41,713 bases of DNA from Paenibacillus koleovorans NBRC 103111 (GCF_004000845.1 NZ_BIMA01000060.1:1-41713); one strand, 5' to 3'. Counted from the stretch's first letter, positions 1 to 9,142 are shown. The notes: a model not told the origin generated them from the letters alone. Translations and numbers: made by a program.

Positions 1-89
1 AGCTCTTAAAGGAGTTGCATACACGCAGAAAGAATAACCAAGGAAGGAAACTACCGAGGTCATCCAACCACGAAAGGAGGCCGAGCCTC

Positions 90-416
90 ATGGCAATGAC
101 GATCGCCTTGTTCATAGCCGCCGGGGTGGCCGAGATCGGAGGCGGCTACTTGGTGTGGCTGTGGCTGCGAGAATCGAAGCCGCTCTGGTACGGAGTGCTG
201 GGAGGCGCGATCCTCGTCTTGTATGGCATCCTGCCGACGCTGCAGACGTTCCCCTCCTTCGGCCGCGTGTATGCTGCTTACGGTGGCGTGTTCATCGTGC
301 TGGCCGTGCTGTGGGGCTGGTGGGTCGACGGCAAGTCGCCCGATCTGTACGATTGGATCGGTGCGCTCATCTGCATCGTCGGGGTGTCCGTCATGCTCTG
401 GGCACCGAGAGGGTAA
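90..416 (+). CDS. YnfA/UPF0060 family small membrane protein
   Basis: A 108-residue, almost wholly hydrophobic protein with about four membrane segments. It resembles the YnfA/UPF0060 family, small inner-membrane proteins related in fold to the small multidrug resistance transporters; their substrate is not settled. Family-like stretches are [17 protein letters not shown] near the N-terminus, [21 protein letters not shown] in two parts in the middle, and [12 protein letters not shown] near the C-terminus. The ATG at 90 is chosen because AAAGGAGG lies at 73-80 with good spacing; the frame is open further upstream to 15, but that extension is polar and unlike the family. It stands alone on the plus strand and is followed by a repeat block, so no operon partner is visible within the window. 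Confidence 0.9.
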   Translation: MAMTIALFIAAGVAEIGGGYLVWLWLRESKPLWYGVLGGAILVLYGILPTLQTFPSFGRVYAAYGGVFIVLAVLWGWWVDGKSPDLYDWIGALICIVGVSVMLWAPRG

Positions 417-419
417 GTA

Positions 420-748
420 GGCCTGCAAGCACGCAAGCAAACACTCACATCCGCACGCCTGCAAACAAACACTACACATCGCACGCCCGCAAGCAAACAC
501 TCACGGCCGCACGAAAGCAGACACTGCACGCCCGGACACCTACAAACAAACACTACACATCCGCAAGCAAACACTATACTTCCGCACGCACTCGCTTCAC
601 ACCTTCACTACAAGCCCGTATGCAAGCAAGCCAAGCATTGCACGCCCGTAAGAACGCAAGCAAACACTGCACAACCGCATGCTTGCAAACAAGCACCACT
701 GCTCGCCCGAACACCAGCAGCAAGCACTGCACACCTACACGCCACCCA
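420..748. repeat. Degenerate short tandem repeat block (CAAACACT-type)
   Basis: The 338 bases between the YnfA gene and the 3' end of the ligase hold no convincing gene but at least eight degenerate copies of a GCAAGCAAACACTNCAC-like motif, near 432, 461, 489, 512, 541, 562, 654 and 715. The spacing between copies is mostly 22-29 bp. The block has few G on the plus strand and leaves long spurious frames open on both strands. It sits between two convergent genes and no terminator hairpin was recognised in it. Confidence 0.75.
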
Positions 749-754
749 GTCCCC

Positions 755-1750
755 TCACCCCTGCTGAAACGTGCACTGCTCCGGCGGCACATCGACAACT
801 GCATGCAGGCCCGGATGCCGCATAGTGCCGTAAGGCGTCCACTCCATGTACTGGACCTTCACGACGAAGCGCGGCTCGACCCAAGTCGCCTCCTTGCTCC
901 GCTCCGGCTCGTTCACGAACGGCTTGCTCGGCCGAATCAGCGGCACAACCGCCGCCGTCATCCGACGCCAATCCTCCACAGTGAACTTGCCGGCGCCCGC
1001 ATGGCCGATGTACACAAGCCCCTGCTCCCCGTACAAGCCCAGCAGCAGCGCATTCACCGTCCCGTCCCGGTACGTCACTCCGCCTACAACCGCCGTGATG
1101 TCGTAGAACAGCTTCTTCTTCACCCAGCGCTTGTCCTTGCCTCCGATTGCATAAGTGCTGCTCAGCTCCTTGGCGACGACGCCCTCCATGCCATGCTGCC
1201 GCATCGCTTCCAGCAGCTGGGCGCCGTCCGGGAAATTCTGCGTCAGCTGCACGTCCGGCTGCGGCCGGATGATGTCCTGCAGCAGCCGCTGCCGCTCCGA
1301 CAACGGCAGACCGGTCACCCACCGGCCATCGACATACAACACATCGAACAGCATATAAGTCACGGAAGTCGTCTGCATGGCCCGTGTCACGTTTTGCTGT
1401 TTGCGCAGCGAGTCCCGTTTCATGATTTCGTGGAAGGACGGTTTCTTCTGGTCGAACGCAATCAGCTCCCCGTCCAGGATGACCGAGGACGCGGAGCAGT
1501 AGCGGGCAATGTGATGAAATTCGGGGTATTGCATCGTGCGGTCGTTCAACCGGCGGTTGACGAGCTGCACCGTCTCCCCGTCGTAATACGTCAGCATCCG
1601 AACGCCGTCCCACTTGATCTGGGACACCCAGCCGGGGCCGACCGGGATTACATCCGTCGAGATCGGCTCGAACGGCTGCACCGGCCCCTCGAAGCCTCCC
1701 TCATGATCGGCGCCGCGGCTTGACTTCAAGCTTGACTTGCTCGGGCTCAT
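755..1750 (-). CDS. ATP-dependent DNA ligase, LigD ligase-domain type (NHEJ)
   Basis: A 331-residue ATP-dependent DNA ligase of the LigD/NHEJ class. The adenylation motif KWDGVR lies at residues 46-51, with Lys46 the expected AMP-accepting residue. Further ligase motifs follow: LDGELIAFD near residue 93, LFDVLYVDG near 134, EGVVAKE near 189 and WVKKK near 209, then an OB-fold region. It corresponds to the ligase domain alone: no polymerase or phosphoesterase domain is fused. The polymerase partner is a separate plus-strand gene at 2978, with an oxidoreductase gene between. ATG at 1750 follows AAGGAG with a rather long spacing. In bacteria with this system LigD works with Ku in repairing double-strand breaks; Ku is not in this window. 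Confidence 0.9.
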   Translation of the reverse strand: MSPSKSSLKSSRGADHEGGFEGPVQPFEPISTDVIPVGPGWVSQIKWDGVRMLTYYDGETVQLVNRRLNDRTMQYPEFHHIARYCSASSVILDGELIAFDQKKPSFHEIMKRDSLRKQQNVTRAMQTTSVTYMLFDVLYVDGRWVTGLPLSERQRLLQDIIRPQPDVQLTQNFPDGAQLLEAMRQHGMEGVVAKELSSTYAIGGKDKRWVKKKLFYDITAVVGGVTYRDGTVNALLLGLYGEQGLVYIGHAGAGKFTVEDWRRMTAAVVPLIRPSKPFVNEPERSKEATWVEPRFVVKVQYMEWTPYGTMRHPGLHAVVDVPPEQCTFQQG

Positions 1751-1854
1751 CTATTTCACGACTCCTTGCCTTCGGAAAATCCAACTGAAAAAACCCACAC
1801 TAACAGTTGTTCCCTTCCGTCCGCTTCCGTAGTCGCATCCCGACCTGACTCCCC

Positions 1855-2778
1855 TTACTGCGCTTCAAACCAGCGGAACAATGCCTGCGTGCCGCTGTCC
1901 TCCTCGCCCATCTCGGCCAATCGTCCATAGAGCGAACGCGCCAGCTCCAACCCCGGCAGCTGCAAGCCCATCTCCTCGGCGGACTGCAAGGCGATGCGCA
2001 TGTCCTTGATGAAATGCTTCACATAGAAGCCCGGCGCAAAATTGCCCGCGATCATCCGCGGACCGAGATTGCTCAAGGACCAGCTACCAGCCGCGCCGCT
2101 CTCGATGCTCTTCAGCACCGTCGAAGGATCCAGACCCGCTTTTTTAGCATACACAAGCGCTTCGCAAACCCCGATCATATTCGTCGCGATGGCAATTTGG
2201 TTGCACATTTTCGTATACTGTCCCGCTCCCGCAGCGCCTTGCAGCACGATGTTCTTGCCCATAATCTCGAACAGAGGCTTCACCGCCTCGAACGCCGCCT
2301 CGTCGCCCCCGACCATGATAGACAGCCGAGCTTCGCGTGCGCCGATATCGCCGCCGGATACGGGAGCGTCCAGCGAGTGGAGCCCTTCCTCACGTGCCGC
2401 GTCATATATACGCTTGGCAAGCGACGGACTTGAAGTTGTCATATCAATCACATAAGCGCCCGGCTTGGCGTTCGCCACGATCCCGGCACCCCCGAGGTAC
2501 ACTTCCTCCACATCCGAAGGATAACCGACCATCGTAATGACGACATCAGCTTCCTGAGCAAGCTCCGCCACAGTCGGCTTCCATTCGGCGCCTAGTTGCA
2601 CCAGCTCCTCGGCCTTCGCTTGCGTCCGGCTATAGACGAGCACCCGATACCCGGCCTTGTACAAATGCGCGGCCATGCTGCGCCCCATCACGCCTGTGCC
2701 TACGAATCCAACGACCGTTTTCCCGCTTTGGACCGCCTCCAATTCCAATTCCAACCCCGATTCCTTTTCCAAACCCAT
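1855..2778 (-). CDS. NAD(P)-dependent beta-hydroxyacid dehydrogenase (3-hydroxyisobutyrate dehydrogenase family)
   Basis: About 307 residues with the full family pattern: the Rossmann dinucleotide motif GFVGTGVMG near the N-terminus, the substrate-binding motif DAPVSGGDIGA in the middle, and GAAGAGQYTKMCNQ, in which the Lys is the usual catalytic residue. The family oxidises 3-hydroxy acids such as 3-hydroxyisobutyrate, tartronate semialdehyde or related compounds; the substrate here cannot be told. The ATG at 2778 is preferred over the longer frame to 2910 because the extra N-terminus is unlike the family, a GGTGGAGCGGGGAG purine-rich site precedes it, and a perfect TATAAT (2821-2826, minus strand) lies between the two candidate starts. 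It separates the two NHEJ genes but shows no sequence feature that ties it to DNA repair. Confidence 0.88.
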   Translation of the reverse strand: MGLEKESGLELELEAVQSGKTVVGFVGTGVMGRSMAAHLYKAGYRVLVYSRTQAKAEELVQLGAEWKPTVAELAQEADVVITMVGYPSDVEEVYLGGAGIVANAKPGAYVIDMTTSSPSLAKRIYDAAREEGLHSLDAPVSGGDIGAREARLSIMVGGDEAAFEAVKPLFEIMGKNIVLQGAAGAGQYTKMCNQIAIATNMIGVCEALVYAKKAGLDPSTVLKSIESGAAGSWSLSNLGPRMIAGNFAPGFYVKHFIKDMRIALQSAEEMGLQLPGLELARSLYGRLAEMGEEDSGTQALFRWFEAQ

Positions 2779-2820
2779 CTCCCCGCTCCACCTTTCCGCT
2801 TGTCCAATTTTATCTCCCCC

Positions 2821-2826
2821 ATTATA
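2821..2826 (-). promoter_or_regulatory. Candidate -10 box for the beta-hydroxyacid dehydrogenase gene
   Basis: Perfect TATAAT on the minus strand, 42 bases upstream of the chosen start. No good -35 box lies at the usual distance; the nearest (TTCCTA) is weak. It supports the shorter start. Confidence 0.4.
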
Positions 2827-2928
2827 CCGAAACGGGACGCCCAATAGGAAGCCTGACCGCGCAATCAAACACGCCTCACAAACACACACGTATACACCTC
2901 CCTCTATCAAGCAAAACTAGTAGGAAAC

Positions 2929-2942
2929 GCACAGCACTGTGC
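2929..2942. promoter_or_regulatory. 14-bp palindrome upstream of the LigD-type polymerase
   Basis: GCACAG-CA-CTGTGC, a perfect 6-bp inverted repeat with a 2-bp centre, lies in the divergent region between the dehydrogenase and polymerase genes, 35 bases before the polymerase start. It could be an operator. No known regulator is matched. Confidence 0.35.
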
Positions 2943-2977
2943 AGCTTGAACCGAACACGAAGGAGGCGACGCCCGGT

Positions 2978-3868
2978 ATGGCTACATCCGCTAGCAAAAA
3001 AGGATCCATCGTAGTGGAAGGGCACGAGATCACCGTTTCGAATCCGGATAAGGTGCTCTGGCCAGAGAAAAGCATCACAAAAGTAATGTACCTGGAGAAA
3101 TTGCTGGAGCTGGCTCCTTATTTGCTCAAATACACCTCAAACCGCTATCTGACGACGATCCGCTTCCCGAACGGCATTCATGCCAAGTCGTTTTACCAGA
3201 AAAACTGTCCCGAGCCGATTCCGACTTTCGTCCGAACCGCTGAGATGGATAATATCCGCTATGTCGTGCTCGATTCGATCCCGACGCTGCTCTGGCTGGG
3301 CAACCTCGCGTGCCTGGAGTTCCATGCTTCGTTTCATCGCGTAGAGGATCAACTGCCGGTGGAATGGGTGCTCGACATCGATCCTTCCCTCGACCACGAG
3401 CCTCGCATCATGCAGGCGGCGTTCCTGATCGGCGAAGCGCTCGACAAAATCGGGATCCGTGCGGTTCCTAAAACATCCGGCGCCACCGGAGTCCAGCTGT
3501 TCGTCCCGATTCGTCACGGCTATTCGTTCGAGCAGCTTCGCAAAATCGGCCAATTCATCGGCCATTACATGACGCAGACGCATCCCAAGCTGTTCACAAT
3601 CGAGCGGCTGAAAAAAAATCGCGGCGACTTAATTTATATCGACTATTTGCAGCATTGGTACGGCAAAACGCTCTCGTCCCCCTACACGCCGCGCGCTCGC
3701 GAAGCCGCTTCGGTATCGACACCGCTCGAATGGAGCGAGGTGGAGCACGGAGCCGATCCGCGCGATTTCCACCTGCTGAACATCGGGGCGCGGCTGCAGC
3801 AAAAAGGAGACCTTCTACAGAAGGTCCCCCCGCAAAGCCTGGAGCATGTATTCTCGTTTATCCGCTGA
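2978..3868 (+). CDS. LigD-type DNA polymerase/primase domain protein (NHEJ)
   Basis: A 296-residue protein matching the archaeo-eukaryotic primase-like polymerase domain of LigD. Recognisable landmarks are NPDKVLWPE near residue 20, the GIHAKSFYQKN region, the WVLDIDPS stretch with the metal-binding Asp pair, KTSGATGVQLFVPI and GDLIYIDYLQH near the C-terminus. In this family the domain fills gaps and adds ribonucleotides at broken ends. Start: the ATG at 2978 has AAGGAGG at 2960-2966; a GTG at 2939 in frame would add 13 residues but lies in a palindrome. The protein is polymerase-only. It converges with the globin-coupled sensor gene with only 12 bases between the stop codons. Confidence 0.9.
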   Translation: MATSASKKGSIVVEGHEITVSNPDKVLWPEKSITKVMYLEKLLELAPYLLKYTSNRYLTTIRFPNGIHAKSFYQKNCPEPIPTFVRTAEMDNIRYVVLDSIPTLLWLGNLACLEFHASFHRVEDQLPVEWVLDIDPSLDHEPRIMQAAFLIGEALDKIGIRAVPKTSGATGVQLFVPIRHGYSFEQLRKIGQFIGHYMTQTHPKLFTIERLKKNRGDLIYIDYLQHWYGKTLSSPYTPRAREAASVSTPLEWSEVEHGADPRDFHLLNIGARLQQKGDLLQKVPPQSLEHVFSFIR

Positions 3869-3880
3869 CAGGCGATTGCG

Positions 3881-4885
3881 CTAGACCTTCTTAAGCGACT
3901 CGAGCTCGAGCGTCACTTTCTCGATCATCTGCACGAAAGAGGTCAGCTCCTGCGAGCTGGCCGCTTGGGTGCGGGCGTTCATCGCCGTTTTCTCCGATTC
4001 GGCCGTCACTTGCTTGAGCACCGCAGAGATGCCGTGCAGCTTGTCTTCCACCTGCACGAGCGCATCCTTGGACCGCGACGCCAGCTTGCGCACTTCGTTC
4101 GCCACGACGTTGAAGCCTCGACCCTGCTCGCCGGCACGCGCCGCCTCGATCGCCGCATTCAGGCCGAGCAGATGCGTCTGATCGGAAATTTCCTGCATCA
4201 AATTGCCCATCGTATAAATTTCACCGATCTCATGCGACAGGCTGTTCACCATCTGATGCGCATGCTCCTGCGATTCGGCCGTCAGCAGCGCGGTATCCGC
4301 CACCGCCTGCGAGCTGCTGCTCAGCTGCACCATCATCGAAGCGAGCTCCTGCACCGCATGGTTGATCCCTTGCAGCAGGCTGCGCTGCTCCTCCGCCAAG
4401 TTCTCGACCTTCTTCTTCTCGTCGTGCTCGTAAGCTTCCAGCACCAAGGCGGAGTCCAGGTTGAACATCTTGGTCAGAGCGAGCGTCACCTGCAGCCAAT
4501 CGTTTGGGATCACTTTCTTGAGATGGGCCGTCGCGAGGTCCAAGTACAGCATGTAAGTGCCCAAATACCAGTTCGTCGTCAGCCCGATGCGGGAATGAAT
4601 ACGGCCAATGTGCAGCCGGTGCTCGATAAAGTCTTCGTCGACGACGCCGGATGTTAACGACATGAAATACATATGCTGCGTCTGTTTCAACCGATCCAGC
4701 GTGCTATGCTTCTGAATAAGCGCCACCAGCTCCGGCTCTTTCATAATGCGAGCATACAGCTCGTCCACCAGGGCCGAGACGATTTGCTCGAACGCTTCCT
4801 TTTTGCTCGCCAGCAGGCTCAGCTCTTGCTCCGTCAGTCCGATATAGTCCACTTGCTTTTGTCTAGCGGCGGTCAGCCGTATCAT
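3881..4885 (-). CDS. Globin-coupled sensor, HemAT-like soluble chemotaxis transducer
   Basis: A 334-residue soluble protein. Residues 1 to about 175 form a globin-coupled sensor domain; His97 in [10 protein letters not shown] is the expected proximal haem ligand. The rest is a methyl-accepting signalling domain with the conserved hairpin-tip stretch [19 protein letters not shown]. There are no membrane segments. It should sense oxygen (or another haem ligand) and act on CheA/CheW. At 334 residues it is about 100 shorter than Bacillus HemAT because the signalling coiled coil is short. The start at 4885 is chosen for AAGGAAGGG just upstream; the longer frame to 4951 adds 22 residues of a hydrophobic, family-unlike N-terminus. 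It follows the cardiolipin synthase gene by 86 bases on the same strand. Confidence 0.88.
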   Translation of the reverse strand: MIRLTAARQKQVDYIGLTEQELSLLASKKEAFEQIVSALVDELYARIMKEPELVALIQKHSTLDRLKQTQHMYFMSLTSGVVDEDFIEHRLHIGRIHSRIGLTTNWYLGTYMLYLDLATAHLKKVIPNDWLQVTLALTKMFNLDSALVLEAYEHDEKKKVENLAEEQRSLLQGINHAVQELASMMVQLSSSSQAVADTALLTAESQEHAHQMVNSLSHEIGEIYTMGNLMQEISDQTHLLGLNAAIEAARAGEQGRGFNVVANEVRKLASRSKDALVQVEDKLHGISAVLKQVTAESEKTAMNARTQAASSQELTSFVQMIEKVTLELESLKKV

Positions 4886-4971
4886 GGGGTACCCTTCCTT
4901 CGATACAGAAATAGTCAATGGCACCCCTATCACTTCGACAAGTAACAACATTTTCCTGCAAAAAGATTTTG

Positions 4972-6405
4972 TTAAAACAGGGCTGAAAGCAGTTGTGCAG
5001 CCGATTGCAGAGCCTTAGGACCCTTGCCTTGGGAGGAAAAAAATTCAAGCTCAAGCTCCGTGCAAACCTGCAAGTCCTCCATGAAATCCCGTTCCAGCAT
5101 GTCCAAGCTGCCCGCGCCGTAGAGCACAGCCGTTACCTCGAAATTGCTGAATAAGCTTCTCCGATCGACATTGGCCGTCCCCACCACTCCCAGCATACGA
5201 TCCACCAGCGCCGTCTTGGCATGGACGAAGCCTTTCCCATATCGATAAAATCGAACGCCGGCTTGCAGAAACTCCTCTACATGGGCAAGCGTAGCCCAAT
5301 ACACCCAGCGAGTATCCGGTTGGTGCGGAATAATCAGGCGCACATCGACACCTCTTCTCGCGGCGATCTTCAGCGCCAAGGCGACGGCCTCGTCGGGGAT
5401 AAAGTACGGAGTTGTGATCCAGACCCGCTCTTCAGCCGCTTGGAAAGCGCCGAACAAGAGGAGCTGCAAGGCATCATAAGGGGCATCGGGGCCGCTCGGG
5501 ATGATCTGAACGACCTCTCCCGCGTCTGCAGCTTCGTAAGTACGCGCCGCGGAATGCAAGGGTCGCGAGGGCCATGAACGTCGTGAAGACATTTCCAATC
5601 GTTGCCCCGTCACAAACAGCCAATCCGTCTCGAACGTTTGCCGCAGGCTGTCGACCGACGGGCCGCGCAATTGCAAATGCGTATCCCGCCAGCAGTCGAA
5701 CTTCGAGCCGCGGCCGAGGTACTCGTCCCCGATATTGATGCCGCCTGTGAAGCCGACCTCGCCGTCGACGACAACTATTTTGCGGTGATTGCGATAGTTC
5801 GCCCGGCCCTGAAGCAGGGAACTTATCGGCGGGAGAAACCAATACGTCTCCACCCCGCCGTCGCGAAGCTCCTGTACATAGCGCCGGCCCAGCTTGAGGC
5901 TGCATAAGCCGTCGATAATAAACCGGACCGAGACGCCTTCCTCCGCCTTGCGCAGCAGAAGGGCTTGAAGCTCGCGGCCAATGCGGTCGTCGCGCACGAT
6001 AAAATAAAGCAAGTGTACGTCAGTTCTAGCCCGTTCGATGGCGGAGAAAATCGCCTTATAGGTTGAGGACGCATCGCTTAGAACAACCACTTCGTTGCCT
6101 GTAGTGATTTGCGACTCGGGAATGCCGGCCAACAAAGCCCGCAGCCTTGGATCTCTTACAGGATCCGGGACGGTGGCCGTGAAGCTTTGCTCCTCGCCAG
6201 ATGATGACTGTGATGCCCTTGTCCGAAACCATTTGCGCTGTATGTAGGGGGAGCCGATGCACCAATAGAGAAGGAGCCCGAGAACCGGCAACGGCAGCTG
6301 CACGGCAATCCAGGCGACCGCCTTCGTCGGCCGGCGGCCTTCCATTGCCAGGACGAAGCCGATTTGAAGCCAAATAAGCGCAAGGGCTGCAATCCACCAA
6401 CCCAT
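4972..6405 (-). CDS. cls: Cardiolipin synthase
   Basis: A 477-residue phospholipase D superfamily enzyme with two N-terminal membrane segments (about residues 3-20 and 30-48) and two HKD motifs: [16 protein letters not shown] in the middle and [18 protein letters not shown] near the C-terminus. It makes cardiolipin from two phosphatidylglycerol molecules at the membrane. Length and motif spacing match bacterial Cls of the Bacillus type. The ATG at 6405 is preferred over the GTG at 6417 because GGAGGTGA lies at proper distance from the ATG and would overlap the GTG. The CPBP-like gene lies 52 bases upstream on the same strand, so the two may be co-transcribed. Confidence 0.93.
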   Translation of the reverse strand: MGWWIAALALIWLQIGFVLAMEGRRPTKAVAWIAVQLPLPVLGLLLYWCIGSPYIQRKWFRTRASQSSSGEEQSFTATVPDPVRDPRLRALLAGIPESQITTGNEVVVLSDASSTYKAIFSAIERARTDVHLLYFIVRDDRIGRELQALLLRKAEEGVSVRFIIDGLCSLKLGRRYVQELRDGGVETYWFLPPISSLLQGRANYRNHRKIVVVDGEVGFTGGINIGDEYLGRGSKFDCWRDTHLQLRGPSVDSLRQTFETDWLFVTGQRLEMSSRRSWPSRPLHSAARTYEAADAGEVVQIIPSGPDAPYDALQLLLFGAFQAAEERVWITTPYFIPDEAVALALKIAARRGVDVRLIIPHQPDTRWVYWATLAHVEEFLQAGVRFYRYGKGFVHAKTALVDRMLGVVGTANVDRRSLFSNFEVTAVLYGAGSLDMLERDFMEDLQVCTELELEFFSSQGKGPKALQSAAQLLSALF

Positions 6406-6457
6406 CCGAATGTTCACCTCCGGCAGCCAGAACGAAGGTCTTTATTCGTCCGATAGT

Positions 6458-7519
6458 CTACCTGGTAGCATGCTCCTGATAGGGGTTCGGATATACGGCG
6501 GCGGCTCTTTTCCTGCGGAGGCGGCGCAGCTGCCACCAGCAGGCCGCGAGCAGCACGGCCGTCGCCGGCAAGCTTCCCTGCGGGCCGAAGGCGCCGCCGG
6601 TCCACAGCTCGAGGCCGGGCGCCGCCGGCAGCTCGAGCCGCAGCAGCGACGGGGCCGTGAAGCCGGCCACCGGCACACCGAGCACGCAGCCCTGCACGTA
6701 GCTCCACGCGAGGTGGAGGCCGACGGGCTGCCAGATGCCGCCGGACGCCTCCCGAGCGGCGGCCAGCAACAGCGCGAGCAGCGCCGTATTGGCAAGCGGC
6801 AGCGCCGCATGGGCCAGCAAGCCCGGGTTCAGGCCGTGCAGCAGCGTGAACAGCAGGACGGCGCCGGCCAACCCGGCCGTCCGGCCATGGCGGTGGCGCA
6901 GCAGCCCCTGCGCGTAGCCTTGCACGAACACGACCTCGTTCAGGCTGACGAGGACGAACAGGGCGAGCTGCGCCGCGGCGGTCGTCCAGGCTGCGGCATT
7001 GCCGAATGGCCGGGAAGGGATCTCCCCGTCCACATCCGTCGCCATCGTCATCGCGCCCGGCAGCAGCCACATCGCCGCAGCGAGGGCGGCGACGAGCACG
7101 GTGCCTGACATAAGGCCTGCCGCCAACGTAGCGGCCGCACCTGGCGGTTTCGCCCGGTGCAGCCGACCGCTCCTTGACTCCCTTCCCTCGCCTCCGCTCA
7201 GTCGCCAGCCATCCCGGCGGTCGGATCTAGCATGGACGAGCCAGACGGCCGCCACAAACCCGATCGCCTGCGCGACCGTCGAGCCGTAATAGAACACGCG
7301 ATGGTTCCACACGACAGAGATCACCGTCTCGGCGTCCCAATCGGCGAACGTGCGTCCGGCTGAATCCACCAGCCCTTCGTTTGCCACGTTATACACCGCA
7401 AGCAGCACGACCGGCACCATCAGCACCACTGTTAATGCGCCTGCCAACAGGAACACAAGCGCGATTTTGCCGATACTTCCCGCCCATGAGCGGCTTTTCG
7501 TTCGAGCTTTACGGCTCAT
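6458..7519 (-). CDS. CPBP-family (CAAX protease/bacteriocin-processing-like) membrane protein with altered active site
   Basis: A 353-residue protein with about eight hydrophobic segments. The C-terminal half has the pattern of CPBP/Abi glutamic intramembrane proteases: motif 1 at residue 194 reads NEVVFVQGY, motif 2 FTLLHG holds His228, and motif 3 is HLAWSYVQG. In active members motif 1 is EExxxR and motif 3 usually HxxxN; here the second Glu is Val, the Arg position is Gln, and Asn is Ser, so activity is doubtful. The region is very GC-rich with a Ala/Leu-rich composition. Start at 7519 is chosen for GGAGG with 6-base spacing; the frame is open to 7594. Membership in the fold is likely; a peptidase role is not shown. 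Confidence 0.75.
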   Translation of the reverse strand: MSRKARTKSRSWAGSIGKIALVFLLAGALTVVLMVPVVLLAVYNVANEGLVDSAGRTFADWDAETVISVVWNHRVFYYGSTVAQAIGFVAAVWLVHARSDRRDGWRLSGGEGRESRSGRLHRAKPPGAAATLAAGLMSGTVLVAALAAAMWLLPGAMTMATDVDGEIPSRPFGNAAAWTTAAAQLALFVLVSLNEVVFVQGYAQGLLRHRHGRTAGLAGAVLLFTLLHGLNPGLLAHAALPLANTALLALLLAAAREASGGIWQPVGLHLAWSYVQGCVLGVPVAGFTAPSLLRLELPAAPGLELWTGGAFGPQGSLPATAVLLAACWWQLRRLRRKRAAAVYPNPYQEHATR

Positions 7520-7733
7520 CCCGCGCCTCCACCCCCCACTTTTTCCCGGGTATCGTTTCCTCATGATTGTACATGAAAAAATAGACTCTAGCATCGCGAT
7601 AGGAGCCTTGGCAATTCTATCAGCCTCTCATATGCTATAGTAGCTTCTGACAACCCTCTTGCTGCCTAAGCAAGGGAACTGTCTCCTGCCTCTCGTATCT
7701 GCTCGCGTGGCTGCACATGCCGGTAGACAACAC

Positions 7734-7773
7734 AAGAGCGCCGCGTTAGGACAACCCCTAACGCAGCGCTCTT
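7734..7773 (-). terminator. Terminator-like hairpin after the methyltransferase gene
   Basis: AAGAGCGCCGCGTTAGG pairs with CCTAACGCAGCGCTCTT around a 6-base loop, starting four bases after the stop codon at 7777. It has a long GC-rich stem; the T-rich tail on the minus strand is weak. Confidence 0.7.
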
Positions 7774-7776
7774 CCG

Positions 7777-9009
7777 TTATCGGGCCGCACCGGCGCCCAG
7801 GATCGGCGTCAGCTTGTCCTGCAGCGCGCGCTCCAAGTACGGCGAGGCGTGCAGCTCGTCGACGAAGCGACGGTACGCCTCCGCCTTGGCTGCCGTCGCT
7901 GCGACGGCCTCTTGCGGTTGCTGCTGCAGCCGGACGGCGCGGATCAGCAGGTTCTTGGGCGTGTGCTCGAGGTCGATGAACTCGAGGATCTGTGTCTTGT
8001 AGCCGAGCAGCTCGAGCAGCGAGGCGCGGATCGTGTCGGTCGCGAGCGCGGCGAACCGCTCGCGGATGATGCCGTGCCCGAGCATCGGCGCCAAGGCGGC
8101 GCCCCGCAGCTGCGCGAACAGCTCGTGCTGGCAGCAGGGCACGGACAGGATGACGTCAGCGCCCCAGCGGACGGCTTTCTCCAGCGCCGCGTCGGTGGCG
8201 GTGTCGCAGGCGTGCAGCGTCACGACCATGTCGACGCGGCCCGTGCCGTCGTACTGCGCGATGTCGCCGACGAGGAACTGCAATCGCTCGCCGTAGCCGA
8301 GCTTCTCCGCAAGCTGCTTGCAATGCGCGATCACGTCCGCCTTCAAGTCGAGGCCGACTATGCGAACGTCCAGCTCGCGGATGTGGCGCAAGTAATGATA
8401 GAGCGCGAACGTCAGGTAAGACTTGCCGCAGCCGAAGTCCACGATATGCAGCGGGCGCCCTCCGGCTTCCTCCGTCCGAAGAGCGTCCACAACGTCGTCG
8501 ACCATCTCCAAGTACCGGTTGATTTGCCGGAACTTGTCGTACTTGGCGGCGAGCACCTTGCCTTGCGCGTTCATGACCCCGAGCTCGACCAGGAACGGAA
8601 CCGGCGTTCCTTCCTCGAGCAAGTAGCGTTTCTTGCGATTATGCGAGACATCGATTTCGGCGGCGGCTCGGGTTGGGTTTTTGCGCAGCACCGACGCTTC
8701 GCCTTTTTTGTTCACGAGGATGTGGTAGTCGGCTTCCTTCGTTTGGACGAGCCCTTGTTTGAAACCTTGCTCGAGCAGCAGCTCGGTCATTTTGTCGGCG
8801 GCCGCTTCCGGAGCTACGTTCTCGTGGGTTACTTTTTGCGCATAGTGGTACTCGAATTGCAGTTGGAGCCCGGCCTTCAGCTGGACCGGCTTGATCTTCA
8901 CCTTGGTGAAGCCGTCCGGACTTCGGCGCTTCGGTTGGGAGATGACCGCTTGAGTCAGCTTCCGCGAGCCGATCAGGTCGGATAAAAGAGGGTGCAGCTT
9001 GGTATCCAT
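7777..9009 (-). CDS. SAM-dependent methyltransferase, METTL25/RRNAD1-like (Methyltransf_32)
   Basis: A 410-residue class I methyltransferase. The SAM-binding motif VDFGCGKSYLTFALYHYL lies near residue 194, with the acidic motif GLDLKADVI after it and VTLHACDTATD near 268. This combination, with the CCQHEL stretch, is that of the RRNAD1/METTL25-like group found widely in Firmicutes. The N-terminal ~180 residues look like a separate substrate-recognition part. The substrate is unknown; the eukaryotic relatives and the basic N-terminus would fit rRNA or ribosomal protein, which is inference. ATG at 9009 is the start; the gene stands alone, with a hairpin directly after it and the divergent ABC importer operon upstream. 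Confidence 0.85.
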   Translation of the reverse strand: MDTKLHPLLSDLIGSRKLTQAVISQPKRRSPDGFTKVKIKPVQLKAGLQLQFEYHYAQKVTHENVAPEAAADKMTELLLEQGFKQGLVQTKEADYHILVNKKGEASVLRKNPTRAAAEIDVSHNRKKRYLLEEGTPVPFLVELGVMNAQGKVLAAKYDKFRQINRYLEMVDDVVDALRTEEAGGRPLHIVDFGCGKSYLTFALYHYLRHIRELDVRIVGLDLKADVIAHCKQLAEKLGYGERLQFLVGDIAQYDGTGRVDMVVTLHACDTATDAALEKAVRWGADVILSVPCCQHELFAQLRGAALAPMLGHGIIRERFAALATDTIRASLLELLGYKTQILEFIDLEHTPKNLLIRAVRLQQQPQEAVAATAAKAEAYRRFVDELHASPYLERALQDKLTPILGAGAAR

Positions 9010-9113
9010 GAGACTCAGTACGCTCCGTTTCGGTCATAATATCCCCATTATAGCCGAATCGGCAGCCATTATCACTTTTATGCGACCTTGCCGGAGCTGC
9101 CTAAATGTTTTCA

Positions 9114-9142
9114 TTGACGAGGGTCGGCCACTTCACTATAAT
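9114..9142 (+). promoter_or_regulatory. Sigma-A promoter of the ABC importer operon
   Basis: TTGACG at 9114-9119 and a perfect TATAAT at 9137-9142, spaced by exactly 17 bp, 59 bases before the start codon. One of the best promoters in the window. Confidence 0.8.

Noticed and set aside
155-1723. 522-codon open frame on the plus strand
   Set aside because: It is a shadow of the ligase gene joined to the repeat block; no ribosome site, His/Arg-rich composition and no family resemblance.
7849-8985. 378-codon plus-strand frame opposite the methyltransferase
   Set aside because: Antisense shadow caused by high GC at third positions; the minus-strand frame has clear SAM-binding motifs.
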